From positions 25,428,501 through 25,492,500 of the forward strand of contig NC_065874.1 in NCBI RefSeq assembly GCF_933775445.1: 64,000 nt of DNA, read 5' to 3'. The first letter of the stretch is position 1; each line of letters opens with the position of its first letter. Below are positions 36,426-49,084 of the stretch, piece by piece. The translations under genes and the position numbers were made by a program. The notes under the pieces were generated by a model that searched no databases, had not been told where the DNA came from, and worked only from the letters and a program-made list of their open reading frames with translations. Origin of the DNA: Argentina anserina. Taxonomy: Eukaryota > Streptophyta > Magnoliopsida > Rosales > Rosaceae.

Positions 36426-38716
36426 CTAATCTCTGTTTAACCCTTTGGTTAAAGGATCAATAATATTATCCTTAGACTTTACATAGTCTATAGAGATAAC
36501 TCCAGTTGAGAGTAGTTGTCTAATGGTATTATGTCTTCGACGAATGTGTCTACTTACCATTATACATCTTGCTCTGTGCCCTGCTAATTGCAGATTGACT
36601 ATATCAATCGCAGGCACAGGTTTTGTCCATCTAGGAATGTCCTCTATGAACTGGCGTAAATATTCTGCTTCCTCCCCACATTTGTCTAGTGCTACAAACT
36701 CAGACTCCATTATGGATCTAGTTATAACTGTTTGTTTTAAGGACTTTCAGGACACGGCTCCACCCCCTAGCGTAAATACATATCCGCTAGTAGACTTTGA
36801 GTCTTTCATGTCAGATATCCAGTTCGCATCAGTGAACCCTTATGTAACAGCTGGATATGATGTGTAGTGCAACCCATAGGTACGAGTATACCTTAGGTAT
36901 TTGAGTACTCTTCCAATCGCTTGCCAATGTATAACTCCAGGATTAATCGTGTACCCACTTAGCTTATGAACCGCATAAGTTAGATCTGGTCTTGTACAAC
37001 TTGTTAAGTACATTAGAGTCCCAATTATTCTTGAATACTCTAATTGAGAAACACTTTTACCTTTATTCTTGGACAAATGTAAATTCATATCTACAGGAAT
37101 TCTGACAATTCCAGAACCTTCCTTGTCAAATTTCCCAAGAATATTGTCCACATAGTGTGTTTGACTCTACACTAGCCCTTCTGATGTTCTCGTAATTTTA
37201 ATTCCTAAAATGACATCAGCAAGTCCCAAGTCTTTCATGTCAAACTTAGAATTCAACATGTCTTTAGTAGACTTGATCATCTTATCGTTGTTCCCAACGA
37301 TAAGCATATCATCCACATACAAACATATAATGATATATCCATTTTCAGTGTCTATGACATATACACACTTATCACCTTCATTTATTCTAAATCCACTGGT
37401 GATCATGGCATTATCAAATTTCTCATGCCATTGTTTTGGTGCTTGTTCTAAGCCATATAATGACTTAACTAATCTGCACACCTTACTCTGAGAAGGAGAA
37501 GAAAAACCCTCTGGCTATTCCATGTAGATTTCTTCTTCTACATCTCCATTTAGGAAAGCCGTCTTTACATCCATTTGGTGTACTTCAAGTTTGCGCAACG
37601 CTGCAATTGCAAGTACCATTCGTATGGAGGTTATTCTCGTCACAGGAGAATAAGTGTCAAAATAATCCAAACCCTCCTTTTGCCTATAGCCTTTAATAAC
37701 AAGTCTAGCCTTGTATTTGTCTATTGACCCATCAGCTTTTAATTTCTTTTGGAAAATCCACTTGGAAGTCAAAGGCTTACACCCATGTGGCAAATCCACT
37801 AATTCCCAAGTGTGATTTTGCATTGCATGATAGAGTCAACCTCACTTTTGATTGCTTCTTTCCAAAGAGGACCATCAGTAGAGCTTACTGCCTCTTTGAA
37901 AGTACGGGGATCACCTTCAACCATATATGACAGGAAGTCAGGTCCATAGGATTTTGCGGTCCTTGCCCTTTTACTTCGTCTAGGTTCAACCTCAGCCTCA
38001 GACTCAGATTCAGACCCCAACTCAGATTCTTGATCCTGAGCACCATCAGTTTCGGCTCGGTTGTCTTCACGTGCCCATTTAGAAGAATTAAATTCCTCTC
38101 TAGACTTCCGTGGAAATACATTTTCAAAGAAAGATGCATTTCTCGATTCCAGTATCGTATCCTTATGGATTTCAGGAATATTCGAATCATGGACTAGGAA
38201 TCGATAAGCCGAACTGTTATGTGCATATCCAATAAAGATGCAATCAATCATTTTAGGCCCATTCTTCACCTTTCTAGGTTTAGGAATTTCCACTTTTGCC
38301 AAACATCCCCAAACTTGTAAGTATTTGTAGGATGGTTTTCTCCCTTTCCATAACTCATATGGAGTTTTCTCTTCTTTCTTTTTGGGCACCTTATTTAAAA
38401 GGTAATTTTCCGTGAGAATCGCGTCTCCCCACATGTTGGGTGGCATCCCAGAACTGAGTAGCATATCATTCATCATATCCTTTAGAGTACGATTTTTGCG
38501 TTCTGCTACACCATTGCATTGTGGTGAGTATGGAGCAGTCCTTTGATGTATAATCCCATTATGAGCACAAATCTCAGCAAACGGTGATTCATACTCACCT
38601 CCTCGGTCACTTCTTAGTGCCTTAATTTTCTTGTTGAGTTGGTTCTCAGCCTCATTTTTATAGAGAATGAACTTCTCTATAGCCCCACTCTTGCATTTAG
38701 CAAATACACATAGCAA
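36426..38716 (-). pseudogene. Copia pol: integrase, reverse transcriptase, RNase H
   Basis: Integrase (38716-37799) shows LRSDRGGEYESPFAEICAHN, HQRTAPYSPQCNGVAERKNR and GCLAKVEIPKPRKVKNGPK. Reverse transcriptase (37823-37167) shows SKWIFQKKLKADGSIDKYKA, MDVKTAFLNGDVEEEIYME and the catalytic YVDD in IIICLYVDDMLIVGNN. The connecting region (37151-36840) shows YLTSCTRPDLTYAVHKLSG. RNase H (36710-36426) shows MESEFVALDKCGEEAEYLR and DYVKSKDNIIDPLTKGL. These are the standard Copia domains in Copia order, with integrase before reverse transcriptase. In-frame stops after EEEIYME and between blocks show it is not translated as one polyprotein. The integrase N-terminus is lost. Confidence 0.92.
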
Positions 38717-39100
38717 TATTTCGTGCTATCATCTATGAAGGTAATAAAATATTTATTATTCCCTCTAGATAATGTTGATTTTAAATCACACACATCTGTA
38801 TGAATCAGATCAAGGGGTTCAATGTTTCTTTCAACACTTTGGAAAGATGATCTAGTCAGTTTTGTCTCTACACAAGTTCACACTTATGCATATTAATTGA
38901 CATATATCATATTCTTCACTACCATAAATTAGGAAGACTTATATAGGTGTAATAACTAGTTTTTGACAATAAAAAATTCACCACCCATGGCTCTATGTCA
39001 ATTTCAGACAAAACACATTTGTCAACACTGAGTTTTATACTCATAAAACCCTTAAGAACATACATCAATTTATTCGATAATTTCAGTTCTGTTCTACAGA

Positions 39101-40114
39101 TCAATCCAAAAACTTGGCTTGGTCATACCATAGCTCTAAGTCATTTAGTCCACAGTCATAATCACTAACTTTTTCCATGCTATCATCCGATATCATATAA
39201 TAGAGGTTCATGTCAGTAACCTCCTGAGTGACGGCTTCAATCAGGTTTGCCTCCATCTTTTTGTTCCTCCTCGGTTTGTTGTAGTCGACAGACTTATGAC
39301 CAGTCTTGTCACAGTTGTAGCACTTGCCTTCAAATCTTGGCTTCTTGGAGATGCCTCCTTTCGGCCCTATCTTGGACCCTTGATACTTGCCTTTCTTGTT
39401 TTTGGAACCTTGACCATGTTCCATCATGTTTTCCTTGGCAGAGACATCATTGATCCATGCTTTCTTTTCGGATCCTCGGTTGTCTTCCTCAATGCTAAGT
39501 CTAACCTCTAGATCCTCCATGGTCATTTCCTTTCGCTTATGCTTCAAATAATTCTTGAAGTCCTTCCAAGCAGGTGGTAACTTTTCAATAGCACATGCCA
39601 CTTCAAAACTTTCACCTAGCTGCATTCCTTCAGCGTGAATCTCATGCAGGATTAGCTGAATCTCAGAGAATTGACTCATCACGGTCTTTGAATCCACCAT
39701 TTTATATTCAAGGAAGCGGCCCACGATAAACTTCTTGGCGCCGGCATCTTCGGTCTTATATTTTTTCTCCAAGGATTCCCATAGCTCCTTTGCCGTTCCC
39801 ATGCTAATGTACACATTGTACAATGAGTCGGCTAGACCATTCATGAGATAATTCCTACATAAGTAGTCAGAATTATTCTATGCATTCACAGTAGCAATCT
39901 TTGCTTGATCTCATGAGCATTCTCCGTCAAAAAATCTTGCCAGATTCAGAGTGGTCAGATAAAACATCATCTTTTGTTGCCACCTCTTGAAATGCAAACC
40001 GTTGAACTTCTCAGGTTTTTCCCCATGGGATACTGAGACAGGTACAACGGGAGCAGTAGGCACAGTTGGCACCAAAGGACCCTTGCCATTTCTAGAATTT
40101 TCTCCGTTAGTCAT
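39101..40114 (-). pseudogene. Copia gag with damaged zinc knuckle
   Basis: The frame starts MTNGENSRNGKGPLVP and contains GEKPEKFNGLHFKRWQQKMM (gag N-terminus), [20 protein letters not shown] (UBN2/gag core) and a zinc knuckle [16 protein letters not shown], where the fourth ligand Cys has become Tyr. Nonsense codons interrupt it between 39911 and 39845, but the frame before and after is the same. Gag proteins coat the RNA in virus-like particles. The CACTA insertion boundary is 35 bp upstream. Confidence 0.88.
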
Positions 40115-40944
40115 TTTTAGAAACTGAAACATACACACAAGGTGTAAGCACTACAGCAAAAACTCTCATTTCTAAGGGAGGCATTTGGTTGAAAAAGACA
40201 ATTTTCCCCTCGGAAAAGCCTTTTTCCGATAGCTAGGTCCCCTCGGTGGTCGTCGGAAAAAGGTTGGTTAGAAATAGTCATTTTTCGACCAGCTCTCGGA
40301 AAAAGATTTATTTTTGACAACAAAAATTTGTCGCAAATATATTTTCGGTGGTCGGAAATTAATGTCAATTCGCGATGCAAAATAGTTTTTCCGATTGAAA
40401 GTAGTCGTTGGAAATAATTTGATGCTCGTCGAAAAAACTTTTTCCTAAGAATATATTTCTGATAAACAATAGTGGTTGGAAAAAGTATTTTCGACAAGAT
40501 TAAGCAAAACTGACGAATGTTTGGAGTCAGAAAAAAAAAATATTTTTGAGGGTCAAGTTTCATTGGAAATTAATAATTTTCTCTTGGAAAAAAATCGAAC
40601 ATTTTCGAGGGCCAAGTAATAGGAAAAAGTTAGTCGGAACTGTTCTAATGTGCTTTATTCATTCAAAATTTATCAGCAAATATTTTTTCTCATATATAAT
40701 CATACCTGTTAACTTAAATTGTAAGAAATATAAGAATGAAAATTATTCTTTCTATTAAAGAAACCTGGGTAGCAATTAAATTGTATGAAAAAGATACAAA
40801 GTTGATATAGGTCCAAGACAATTTTAAAAACTAGAGTCAAACGGAAGAAATGAAGGTAAATAAGTCATTGTTGATCTTAGGTAACTAAGCAACTACATTT
40901 TAATTATGATGGTAAAATGCCTCATTAAAATTTGTATCTTCCTC

Positions 40945-41110
40945 ACCATATATCTTCATCACCTTCATCACCATCTTCATCACCAACTTCATCACCATCT
41001 GCATCATCATATTCATCACCATATTCATCACCATCACCATAGTCATCACCATCTGCATCATCATATTCATATTCATCATCACCTCCATTAGCATCATATT
41101 CACCCCTACC
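40945..41110. repeat. CATCAC/CATCAT microsatellite-like tract
   Basis: Interspersed CATCACC, CATCATC and ATTCATCACC units extend for about 165 bp inside the CACTA element. The reverse strand translates as a Met/Val/Asn-rich string; I treat that as a repeat artefact, although it follows the Transposase_24-like exons and might be a decayed C-terminal tail. Confidence 0.6.
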
Positions 41111-41200
41111 ATATTCATCATGGTGTGCACTTGCATCTGTTGCAATATTGTCCTATAAAAGAGAAAGAGACAAATAAAACAATGAAACAAAGAAGTTAGA

Positions 41201-43167
41201 CTACAAAAAAGTGAGAACTATAACAGTGTAATTAGTAAGATACATAGTACAAAATATAGGAAAATATTCTATAAATGATCGTACCACATAGTGTGAGTTT
41301 CTTGCACATTTAGAATTGGTAGAGTTATTAGACAACAAACTTTTAACCAACTGACTCAAATCCTCCACTTTATCTGTCAAAGTTTGAACTTGGCCTTTCA
41401 CTCTTTGATAATCTTCTTGTTGTTCCAAACATGCAGGCTTATTACACATCTGGTTAGATAAATGACTCTCTTTATATTTGACCCTAGTACCTAAACCAAG
41501 AACGCGACCATGACTAGGTCCAGGAATGACTGTCTCATATATCTCCCAGTCATTAGCTTCACCGAATACCTCTTCCATCATATCCTTCTTTTTAGTTAGA
41601 TCATCCTTCAAGTATGAGTTTACAAATTAATATATAAATAATCACAATATCAATACTAAATCTAAGAATAAAGTATAATAACGTACATAAATGTTTTTAG
41701 TCTTCTGACTTTTCCAATGTTCTTCTCCGCCATCCTTTGCTTTACTAACATGGAACTTTCTCCAGCACTCTATAGGGCTAGGTTCAACACCATTCTGATC
41801 AAGCTAGATTGAAGATATAGAATATTAAGTTTTAACTATATCAATTACAGAAAATTGATCACAAACTCATAAATTTTAACATACCTCCTCTTTGCACCAT
41901 TTTGCCATTGGAACTGACCCCGCTGTGTGAACAATTTACGATTGATCTCGATTATTTTTGTTTCTTATACTCACCTTCTGTGAAATTATCAATAAATGAG
42001 AAATGCTTTAAGGGGGGTCATCAAACAGAATAAAAGTAGTATATTTAGTTACCTGCCAATTGGGGTTCAACCATTGTTCAACCAATTGAGGCCACACATC
42101 TCGCCTTATACCTTTTGCACAATGAGAATAACGAGCTGCAGCGCTTTTATGCATTTTAAAAACACTATTCCTTATTGCACTCATCCAGTCGGGATATCGC
42201 ATTTCGACATGACGTTCAAATGCATTTCTTACATCTTCCTCAGAGTATGTAAATTTAAATTTACATTCTTGCCAGCGTTCATATAGCCTATCCAAACACT
42301 TCTCTTCTTTTTTGTACTCAGACCATGTTATAAATGGCTTTTTTAGCTCTTGCTTGAAGAGTGGGTATATTGCACGAATTGCAAAAGGGGTTATGAGCCT
42401 GCAAACAATACCAAAATAATTTTTAATATATATATAGATACCAAAAAACTTACTGAGTTTGAATAAAAAATTATGAAAATTATTAATTACCTTCCGTCAT
42501 GTATGTCAGCTGGCATGCCATGACCCTTTTCACCCTTACCTCCCCCTCTACCCTTCTTTCTAGGAGGCCCTAAATTTGATAAGAAAGCAAGAAAAATTAA
42601 TAATACCAAGACAACATACATATTTAAGAAACTTAATTGAAAAGTAAACATCTAAACCCAGAAGGTACCTGTTGCACTTGAAGGTTGAGACTCAAACTCG
42701 GTCTCTTCCGTTTCACATTCTTCATTATCACCAGAAGGTGTGATATTCTATGTACTCAATTGCCTTTTGCGACTTGTTGTATTCTTTGTATTTACTAGGT
42801 AGTTATTGGAAGACAAATCTTATAAAAAGAAATTATGACTTTCTAGGATGCCAGTTAAAGAAAAGGTAATAACATATGACATACCATTCTCGCGTGTTCT
42901 ACTAACTTTGGATGATGTACTGGTATCTTTTGTTCCACTAATAAGTTTCTTTCTAAGACCTTTTGGTTCTTTTTGCTGCAACCGGATAATATTTCACAAA
43001 AAAAAGAAAAAAGATTATTGAAAAGCAAGAGGTGTAATATAATAACTAATTTTAAAGACATATACCATGAAGTTCTAAAGGAAAAACGCAAGGAAAAAAG
43101 TACTAGGATTTTGTCTTTCTCCAGCTCGGCTAATTGTCATTCGAGGACCTGTTGCTTTCTTTGCCAT
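41201..43167 (-). pseudogene. Transposase_24 (Ptta/En/Spm TNP1-like) gene remnant
   Basis: A start at 43167 gives MAKKATGPRMTISRAGERQ. Downstream on the minus strand lie MDRLYERWQECKFKFTYSEE, VRNAFERHVEMRYPDWMSA and IRRDVWPQLVEQWLNPNWQ (42295-42008), then VIPGPSHGRVLGLGTRVKYK and a coiled-coil segment QVQTLTDKVEDLSQLVKSLL (41611-41201). The xWP-L-V-W block and the later RVxGLGxxVK block are typical of PF03004-type plant transposases, the DNA-binding partner of TNP2 in CACTA elements. Exon borders could not all be placed and some frames are broken, so integrity is uncertain. Confidence 0.65.
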
Positions 43168-45737
43168 ATCTATAATACACATTTATTATTAAAACAGAAA
43201 ACTAAAGCTTAATTCATATTTAAAAAAAATGTTTCAATGAAGTAATGTTAGTAAAGAAACAAATGGCACATGCATGTAACAAAAAAAAAAACAAAACAAA
43301 TGCACAAATTTTATGGAAACTAGCTTGAATTGAAAATTAGCAAAAAAATAAATCAAAAACAACAGTCAATTATAGAAATATTAAATGACAAACATAACAA
43401 ATCTACTCAGAATCTTCATCCACGTTTTGGTTTTGGTTAGCATCCCTATAACCATGTTGAGTTTCTTCTCGTTGAGAAGAATCACCAATGAATCCGAGTC
43501 TACTTTACTGTACATATCAACCAAAAATATATTCACTGAGAACAAAGAAAAAAACAACGAGAACAATGAAAAAATATCTACCACTGCTATAAGTATTATG
43601 GACAAGAAATATGTACACACACAAATACTCAGAACACCAAAAAAAGGCTTTCCTAGCAACACAAGCCACCACACAAGAATTAATGAAATTAATTAGATCG
43701 TGAATATGCTATATTACCCTTGGAGGTTTTCAAAACTCTTATCTTACATAAACTCTCCTTCTTTTGTATATATACCTAAATCAGACTACATTAATCATAA
43801 TATTTAGTAACAGCCAAGACCTATTTACTAACACCCAACCCTCTCAAAAACAAACTCGGCTCTGTAACCTCCAAAACAACCCAAGGCATCAACAACCAAA
43901 CCAACACAGTTTCAACAAAATAAATGCAAGGATCAAACAAAGTAGCAAAGCTAAGAGATCAAAGTAATCTTACCCAAGGAAATTGGGATCTCGACTATAT
44001 TATGATTCACTAAGAAAAGAGAGAAATAATATATCAAAGTAATCTTACCCAAGAAAACAAGAGGCTTCTCAAATCTACCACTCAATTCATTGCCGCAATG
44101 CCTCAATTGAGATTTAGGGTTTTGATGAAAGCACAAGAACAACAGAGAGCATAGGGGTGTGTTTACTGAATATAAGGAGAAATAACAAGTATCTCCCTTT
44201 TTTGATATGAGGAGGAGTCTTTTTGGGGTATCAATTAATTGCATAAGCGGGAAATCTACTCCATGAGAGGGAAATTTTTTCCTCTCGAATGAGGGAATTT
44301 GTTTTGGCAGATTGGGCGGGTTCCAGCGGGCTCGGAAAGAAAGTCGGTATCCACTAAGAATCATATTCGAACTAATTGATTTTCAAGACCAAAGGAGTAA
44401 GTCGGGATATAGAGATAGAGAAAAAAGAATGGCAGAGAGCTAGAGATTCATGAAATCTGGAAAAAGTAAGGAGAGCAATAGTGCAGAGTGTTCTTTTCCT
44501 CGTTCCTTGGTTGGTCAAACGATCCATTACCTATAGCTGAGTTCACCACTTTAATTAATTATCATCAAATGACAATCTAGTGACACCCATCATGATCTAG
44601 GCACTAGTATTAAAATTAATATACTCATTCTCATTTGTTTGAGAATATATACTATATGAAGATTAAATATTTCCATACAATCGATCAATGTATATAACCA
44701 TATAAATATAATATGTGTGAGTATATGCACTCGATGATAATGAGTGCTTCAGTGAGGGAGATTCCAAATACCGTTTAATTCCTAAGTTGACATGGAGATC
44801 ACCTCGAACTCCAACTTACAAGGAATCTAGGATTATTAGGGTCATTCTATGATGATCACTAAGATGAGTAAGAACATTCTTATTAGGATGTGCTATTAGG
44901 ATCTTTCTCTGAGTATATATCTTCTCCAATAAGTATTCCTCAAGGAGATTGATCACTCCTTACTTGAATCCCCATTGAGGAGATCTCTCCTCACTAAGAT
45001 ATTTCTTGAGTATGTGGGTGTACGTGTGTATATATATATATATATATATATGCGTGTATGTGTGTATATATATGTATGTAATATGTATGATCTTACCCTT
45101 AAAACTATTAGAGTTTAGGATATACAATTTATAATTTAGGGTTTAAAGTACAAGTTTTTAGGGTTTAGAGTTTAGAGTTTAGAGTTTGATGTTTGAGGTT
45201 TAGAGTTTGGAGGTTAGAATTTATGGATAAGAATTTACGTAGGGTTTATTTTCTTTGAATTTTAATTAATAATGAAAATCAATACAACTTTTAAAAAAAA
45301 ATTATTTCCAAGGGCCACTACCCGTGGGAAATATTTATTCATTACCGAGGGTTATTTTTTGCCGACGAAATTAAGAAATTTTTTCCGACAAAGTCCGCTG
45401 GCCCTTAGAAATAAAATTACTTTTACTGACGAAATGAAATTTAGTTAGAAATAATAGTGGCGCCAACACATCCCGCCTTTTTTTGCTTTTCCAATGAAAA
45501 TGATATGTATTTCTTACGACACATTGTCTGTCGGAAATAAAATTGATTGAGACATGGTATTTCCGACGGCAAAATCTCGTGGTCGAAAATAAATGCCTTT
45601 TTCGATGAAATTTCTTTGCCCTAAAAAATGCTTGTCGGAAATGAGAGTTTTTGTTGTAGTGAAGTTTACTTGAAAAATTGTAGATAAATATCGAATGCAA
45701 ATTATATAAGCAATATAAAAAATAAACGTCTTAAGAT

Positions 45738-46743
45738 TGTTAGAAAAAGAAGTGATATATTGCATATATAATTTAATAAGCCGAATTATAAATAATTATA
45801 AATCAGAAACGAAGAACATGAAAAGAAATTCAACCAAAATACCGAACGATTGGTTATGGAAGAACTAGTCGAGACGTGTCTGATACCACACTTTCCTTAA
45901 GACGTTTACGCCTCCTCTACCGGTGCAAGGATGCTTGGCGCTTGTCTCCCAGGATATAACGACTAAACGATTCTAGGAAGTTGCACTACTAACTAGAACC
46001 TTCAACGAACTCGAAAGGTACCTCTTTCTATCACCAGAGAAAAACTAAGAATTTTGAGAGTGGGAGAGGATTGTGTTTCGAATGGGATGGTTTTACAATG
46101 AAAAGATGGTGGCTATTTATACAGTGAGGATTTGCAATCAGCAATAAATAAGATGGCTGTTATAGAAATCAAAATATTCATAACATATATGAGTTACATA
46201 TGTTACAAGCACTGATTTCAATTCTGTTATAATTCTCCATAACACACAATAACTCAGTTGTTACAAAAGAAGAATTTGAACAGTCAAGAGAATTTGAAAA
46301 GTCAAAACCGAATTTTCGGAAATGCAAAAAGAATATGCGTTCCGACCCTCAATTCGGTGTTGCATTCGTGTCCGCAGGTCGCACGGGCATATACGAGTTT
46401 CCCTTGTGACCTGGGATTTGCACCCCCCTGCGCGTGCGCGAGAGAGTATAAGGGGGCTTACACATTTTACAATCCATACACAATGGATTATATATAAAGT
46501 CTTTTCAACACTTCTCTTTTCCAATGTGGGACAAACACCTTTCCCTCATTCTAAGTAGCCATCTTCGAGTGACAATTTCTTATTCACCCACAAACCAAAT
46601 TACACAAACAAACATATAATTTTGTAGCCCTCATTATGAAGAACTCAAATCCATGTTCATCTTTGATTAATTATAAGTTTAACTTAATTATATTAATCAA
46701 TTGAAATTTGGTTTTAAATGGTTTTTCTAACCATTTTCCAACA
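45738..46743 (-). repeat. 5' LTR of the nested Copia element
   Basis: Same length (1,006 bp) as the copy at 34795-35800 and co-linear throughout, with scattered single-base changes. It is separated from the CACTA insertion by 76 bp of internal sequence. Confidence 0.9.
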
Positions 46744-47058
46744 CTAACTGTTCTGCAGAAAACACAAACTGAAGGGTAATTGAACCATCTTTAACCTTGT
46801 CCCTGGTAAAATGCACATCAACTTCAACATGTTCATTCCATGCATAGGGTTAGAAGCTAAAGCTAGAGCATAAATGTTATCACAGTAAGTGAAGGAGACA
46901 AGGAGTACATGACGGAGAGATGCAGATCAACAGCAAATGCTTGAGCCACTGCAATTCAGAAGTAGTGTCTACCATGCTTCTGTATTCAGCTTCTATAAAA
47001 GATCTAGAAAAAACACCATGCTTCTTACTATACCATGAAATAGGAGAATTATTAAGCA
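46744..47058 (-). pseudogene. RNase H segment of the old Copia element
   Basis: The minus strand reads MLNNSPISWYSKKHGVFSRS followed by FIEAEYRSMVDTTSELQWLK, the classic Copia RNase H block with the A-E-Y-R motif. It continues at 34794-34696 (TKGMCSPQHWYLCNSLMLAK) beyond the nested Copia element and joins to the reverse transcriptase at 49085 beyond the Mutator-like insert. Confidence 0.85.
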
Positions 47059-47249
47059 TAATCACAAATGCTTCTTATAAAAAAGTCTATTTTGACACAT
47101 GAAATTAGAAAATAGTCAAAAAAGATTGTAAAATTAGAAAAAAAATCAGTTTTTAAAAACCTTTAAACCGTTGCCCACCAATTTAACAATATTTACACGA
47201 GTGCCATTCCCTAAAACCATTATCTCAAAAAAAAAAAAAACGATCCCAG

Positions 47250-47585
47250 AATCCCAGATCGGTGGTTCTGCAGCACTACCGCGCCCTTTACCTTCAACAC
47301 CGCCAAGAGCCCGCCTTCCCGACTCTAGCCAAACCTGAGACATGGATGCCGACCTCGAGCAAGGCAGGGAGGTCCTTCACCGAACACCACAGTTTTCTTA
47401 TTGAGCCCGGACCTGAGATCGACGACCTTGAAGCTTCGTTCAAGCTATTCTCCGTCGAAATCTCCGCGGTGAGTTCCACACCGCCACCCCCAAGTTCAAG
47501 GACGCCATTGTCGTTCTGCAACTCATTCGTTCCACCCGTTAGATCGTTGTTGCGAGGACGTCATCAAGCTCGTCGTTCTTAAACT
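47250..47585. other. Possible captured host gene fragment
   Basis: This block is GC-richer than its surroundings and open for about 106 codons on the plus strand (47262-47582) and 75 on the minus strand. Another frame contains MDADLEQGREVLHRTPQFSY, and a further one FKDAIVVLQLIRSTR, which look protein-like. I could not identify the parent gene. Mutator-like elements often carry such fragments (Pack-MULEs). Confidence 0.35.
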
Positions 47586-47589
47586 ACAT

Positions 47590-48605
47590 GTCACACTATA
47601 TATCACATAACAAAATTAGTGTGATAGGTAGTGTGACAACAGGTGTGACAGAAGATGTGACAGGTAGTGTGACAGCAGGTGTGACAATAGGTGTGACAGC
47701 AGGTGTGATAGTAGGTATGACAGTGGGTGTGCCAAGAGGAAATATCTAAATATGCAAAATTAGGTTAAAATTCAAAGGAGATTGTGACATGTAGTGTGAT
47801 AAGAAGTGTGATAGGTAGTGTGATAACTATTATGATAGGCAGTGTAATACAACACATTAATGTCGATATTTAGATTGTATGAGTTGATTTAAGAAGTTCA
47901 AGATCACATAATAATAAACAAAGATACGTTATTTCTAGTCATTCTTCTTCTTCTTCTTATAGTTACAACAATCACATAAAATGCTGTGACATGAGGTGTG
48001 ACATAAAGTGTGACTGTGACAGTGGTTGTGATAGGTAGTGAGACAGTGGTTGTGACATGTATATAGGTGTGATAGGGGTTATGACAGGGGTTGTGAGTTG
48101 TGACAAGGGTTGTGCGTTGTGACATGTAGTGTGATATTGGTTGTGACAGGTAGTGTGACAAGGGTTGTAACAGGGGTTGGGATAATGGTTGTGATCGGTA
48201 GTGTGATAGAAGTTGTGACAAAGGTTGTGACAGAGATTGTGATAGGTAGTGTGACAGAGGTTGTGACAGGTAGTGTGATATAAGTTGTGATAGGGTTGTG
48301 ACAGGTAGTGTGACAGGGGTTGTGATGGGTATTGTGACAGAGGTTGTGACAGGGGAAATGTGTGTGACAGTGGTTGTGACAAAAGGTGTGACAGTGGGTG
48401 TGACAGTATGTGTGACAGTGAGTGTGATAGTAGGTCTGACAGTGGATGTGACAGTTAGTGTAATAGGTAGTGTGATAGTGGTTGTGACAGTTAGTGTAAA
48501 TAGATAGTGTGACAGGTTCTGTGACAACAGGTGTGATAGTGGTTGTGATAGTAGGTGTGACAGGTAATGTGACAGTGGTTGTGATAGGAGGTGTGACATG
48601 CCGAG
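47590..48605. repeat. 12-bp minisatellite (GTGTGACAGTGG type)
   Basis: Variants of a 12-base unit (GTGTGACAGTGG, TTGTGACAGGTA, GTGTGATAGTGG) are repeated for about 1 kb, interrupted at 47740-47880 and 47885-47985 by unique sequence. Because 12 is divisible by three, several frames stay open, including a 246-codon minus-strand frame (47904-48644) of LSQP/LSHY units. A block like AAATATGCAAAATT...AAAATTCAAA occurs both inside (about 47745) and after (about 48617) the array. Confidence 0.85.
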
Positions 48606-49084
48606 AGGAAATGTGGAAATATGCGAAATTTTGTCAAAATTCAAATGAGATTGGTATAAGTATGCTCAGAATGAAGAGAATAGCTAGAATTAGGGAACCT
48701 TGAGCTTCGGTTTTGCCGGAATTGCTTGGAGCATCGCCATCGATGGAGACAACCCTTTGCGATGGTTGTTGCACCTTGTATGGTTGGTCGATTCGGAGTG
48801 GGTAGTATATCAAATGAAAGAGGGGAGCGAGATCTTTCTAACGGTACAATTTCGTCAAAATCTATCGTCGTACGAGAAAGTTATGGCCGAAATTAGAAAA
48901 AAAAGTGAGAAAGAGCAAAACAGTCCAGAAAATATTTTTAAAGTGACTTTGTTTCTAATTTTGTTGACCTTTTTATAATTTCCACTTAAATGTGATGATT
49001 TTTTTATAATTAATTCATAAGTAATGATTTTTTTCTAATATAATTTGGAAGATGGTACCTTTTTATAATTTGCCCTAATCACAA

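Larger units (their letters stand above)
40149..45661 (-). mobile_element. CACTA (En/Spm) transposon, complete ends, AAG target duplication
   Basis: The left end begins CACTACAGCAAAAACTCTCA. The right end, reverse complemented, begins CACTACAACAAAAACTCTCA, so the inverted repeats differ at one position and extend a few bases further. AAG occurs at 40146-40148 and 45662-45664, the 3-bp duplication expected for CACTA. Both subterminal regions (about 40190-40640 and 45300-45655) carry TCGGAAA/TTTCCGA motifs in both orientations. Inside are minus-strand exons of a Transposase_24-type gene. No TNP2 gene is present, so the 5.5-kb element depends on another for movement. It inserted into the leader of the 1,006-bp-LTR Copia. 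Confidence 0.95.
34795..46743 (-). mobile_element. Copia LTR retrotransposon with 1,006-bp LTRs, interrupted by a CACTA element
   Basis: LTRs at 34795-35800 and 45738-46743 have identical length (1,006 bp) and only scattered differences, running TGTTAGAAAA...TTCCAACA. Flanks are TTAAC (34790-34794) and CTAAC (46744-46748), a 5-bp target duplication with one mismatch. The minus-strand coding order is gag, integrase, reverse transcriptase, RNase H. The protease and the first part of integrase are missing between 39101 and 38716. A CACTA element at 40149-45661 sits in the leader, 35 bp before the gag start. Without it the element would be about 6.4 kb. Stops in gag and the missing protease make it non-autonomous. 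Confidence 0.92.
47068..49075. mobile_element. Mutator-like insertion with 9-bp target duplication
   Basis: TAATCACAA occurs at 47059-47067 and 49076-49084, and the old Copia RNase H reading is restored when the intervening 2,008 bp is removed. A 9-bp duplication is the hallmark of Mutator-like elements. The termini share only a TTATAAAAA(A)GT core, so classical long terminal inverted repeats are absent. Contents: a GC-richer 330-bp block of possible host origin (47250-47585), a 12-bp minisatellite (47590-48605) and a short open segment (48690-48950). No transposase was found. Confidence 0.7.

Noticed and set aside
43951..44364. 137-codon minus-strand frame in the second CACTA element
   Set aside because: No similarity to known CACTA proteins; includes a small local duplication (ATCAAAGTAATCTTACCCAA) and is probably leader or spacer DNA.
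47904..48644. 246-codon minus-strand open frame rich in LSQP/LSHY repeats
   Set aside because: It is a translation of the 12-bp minisatellite, whose unit length keeps several frames open; no non-repeat domain is present.
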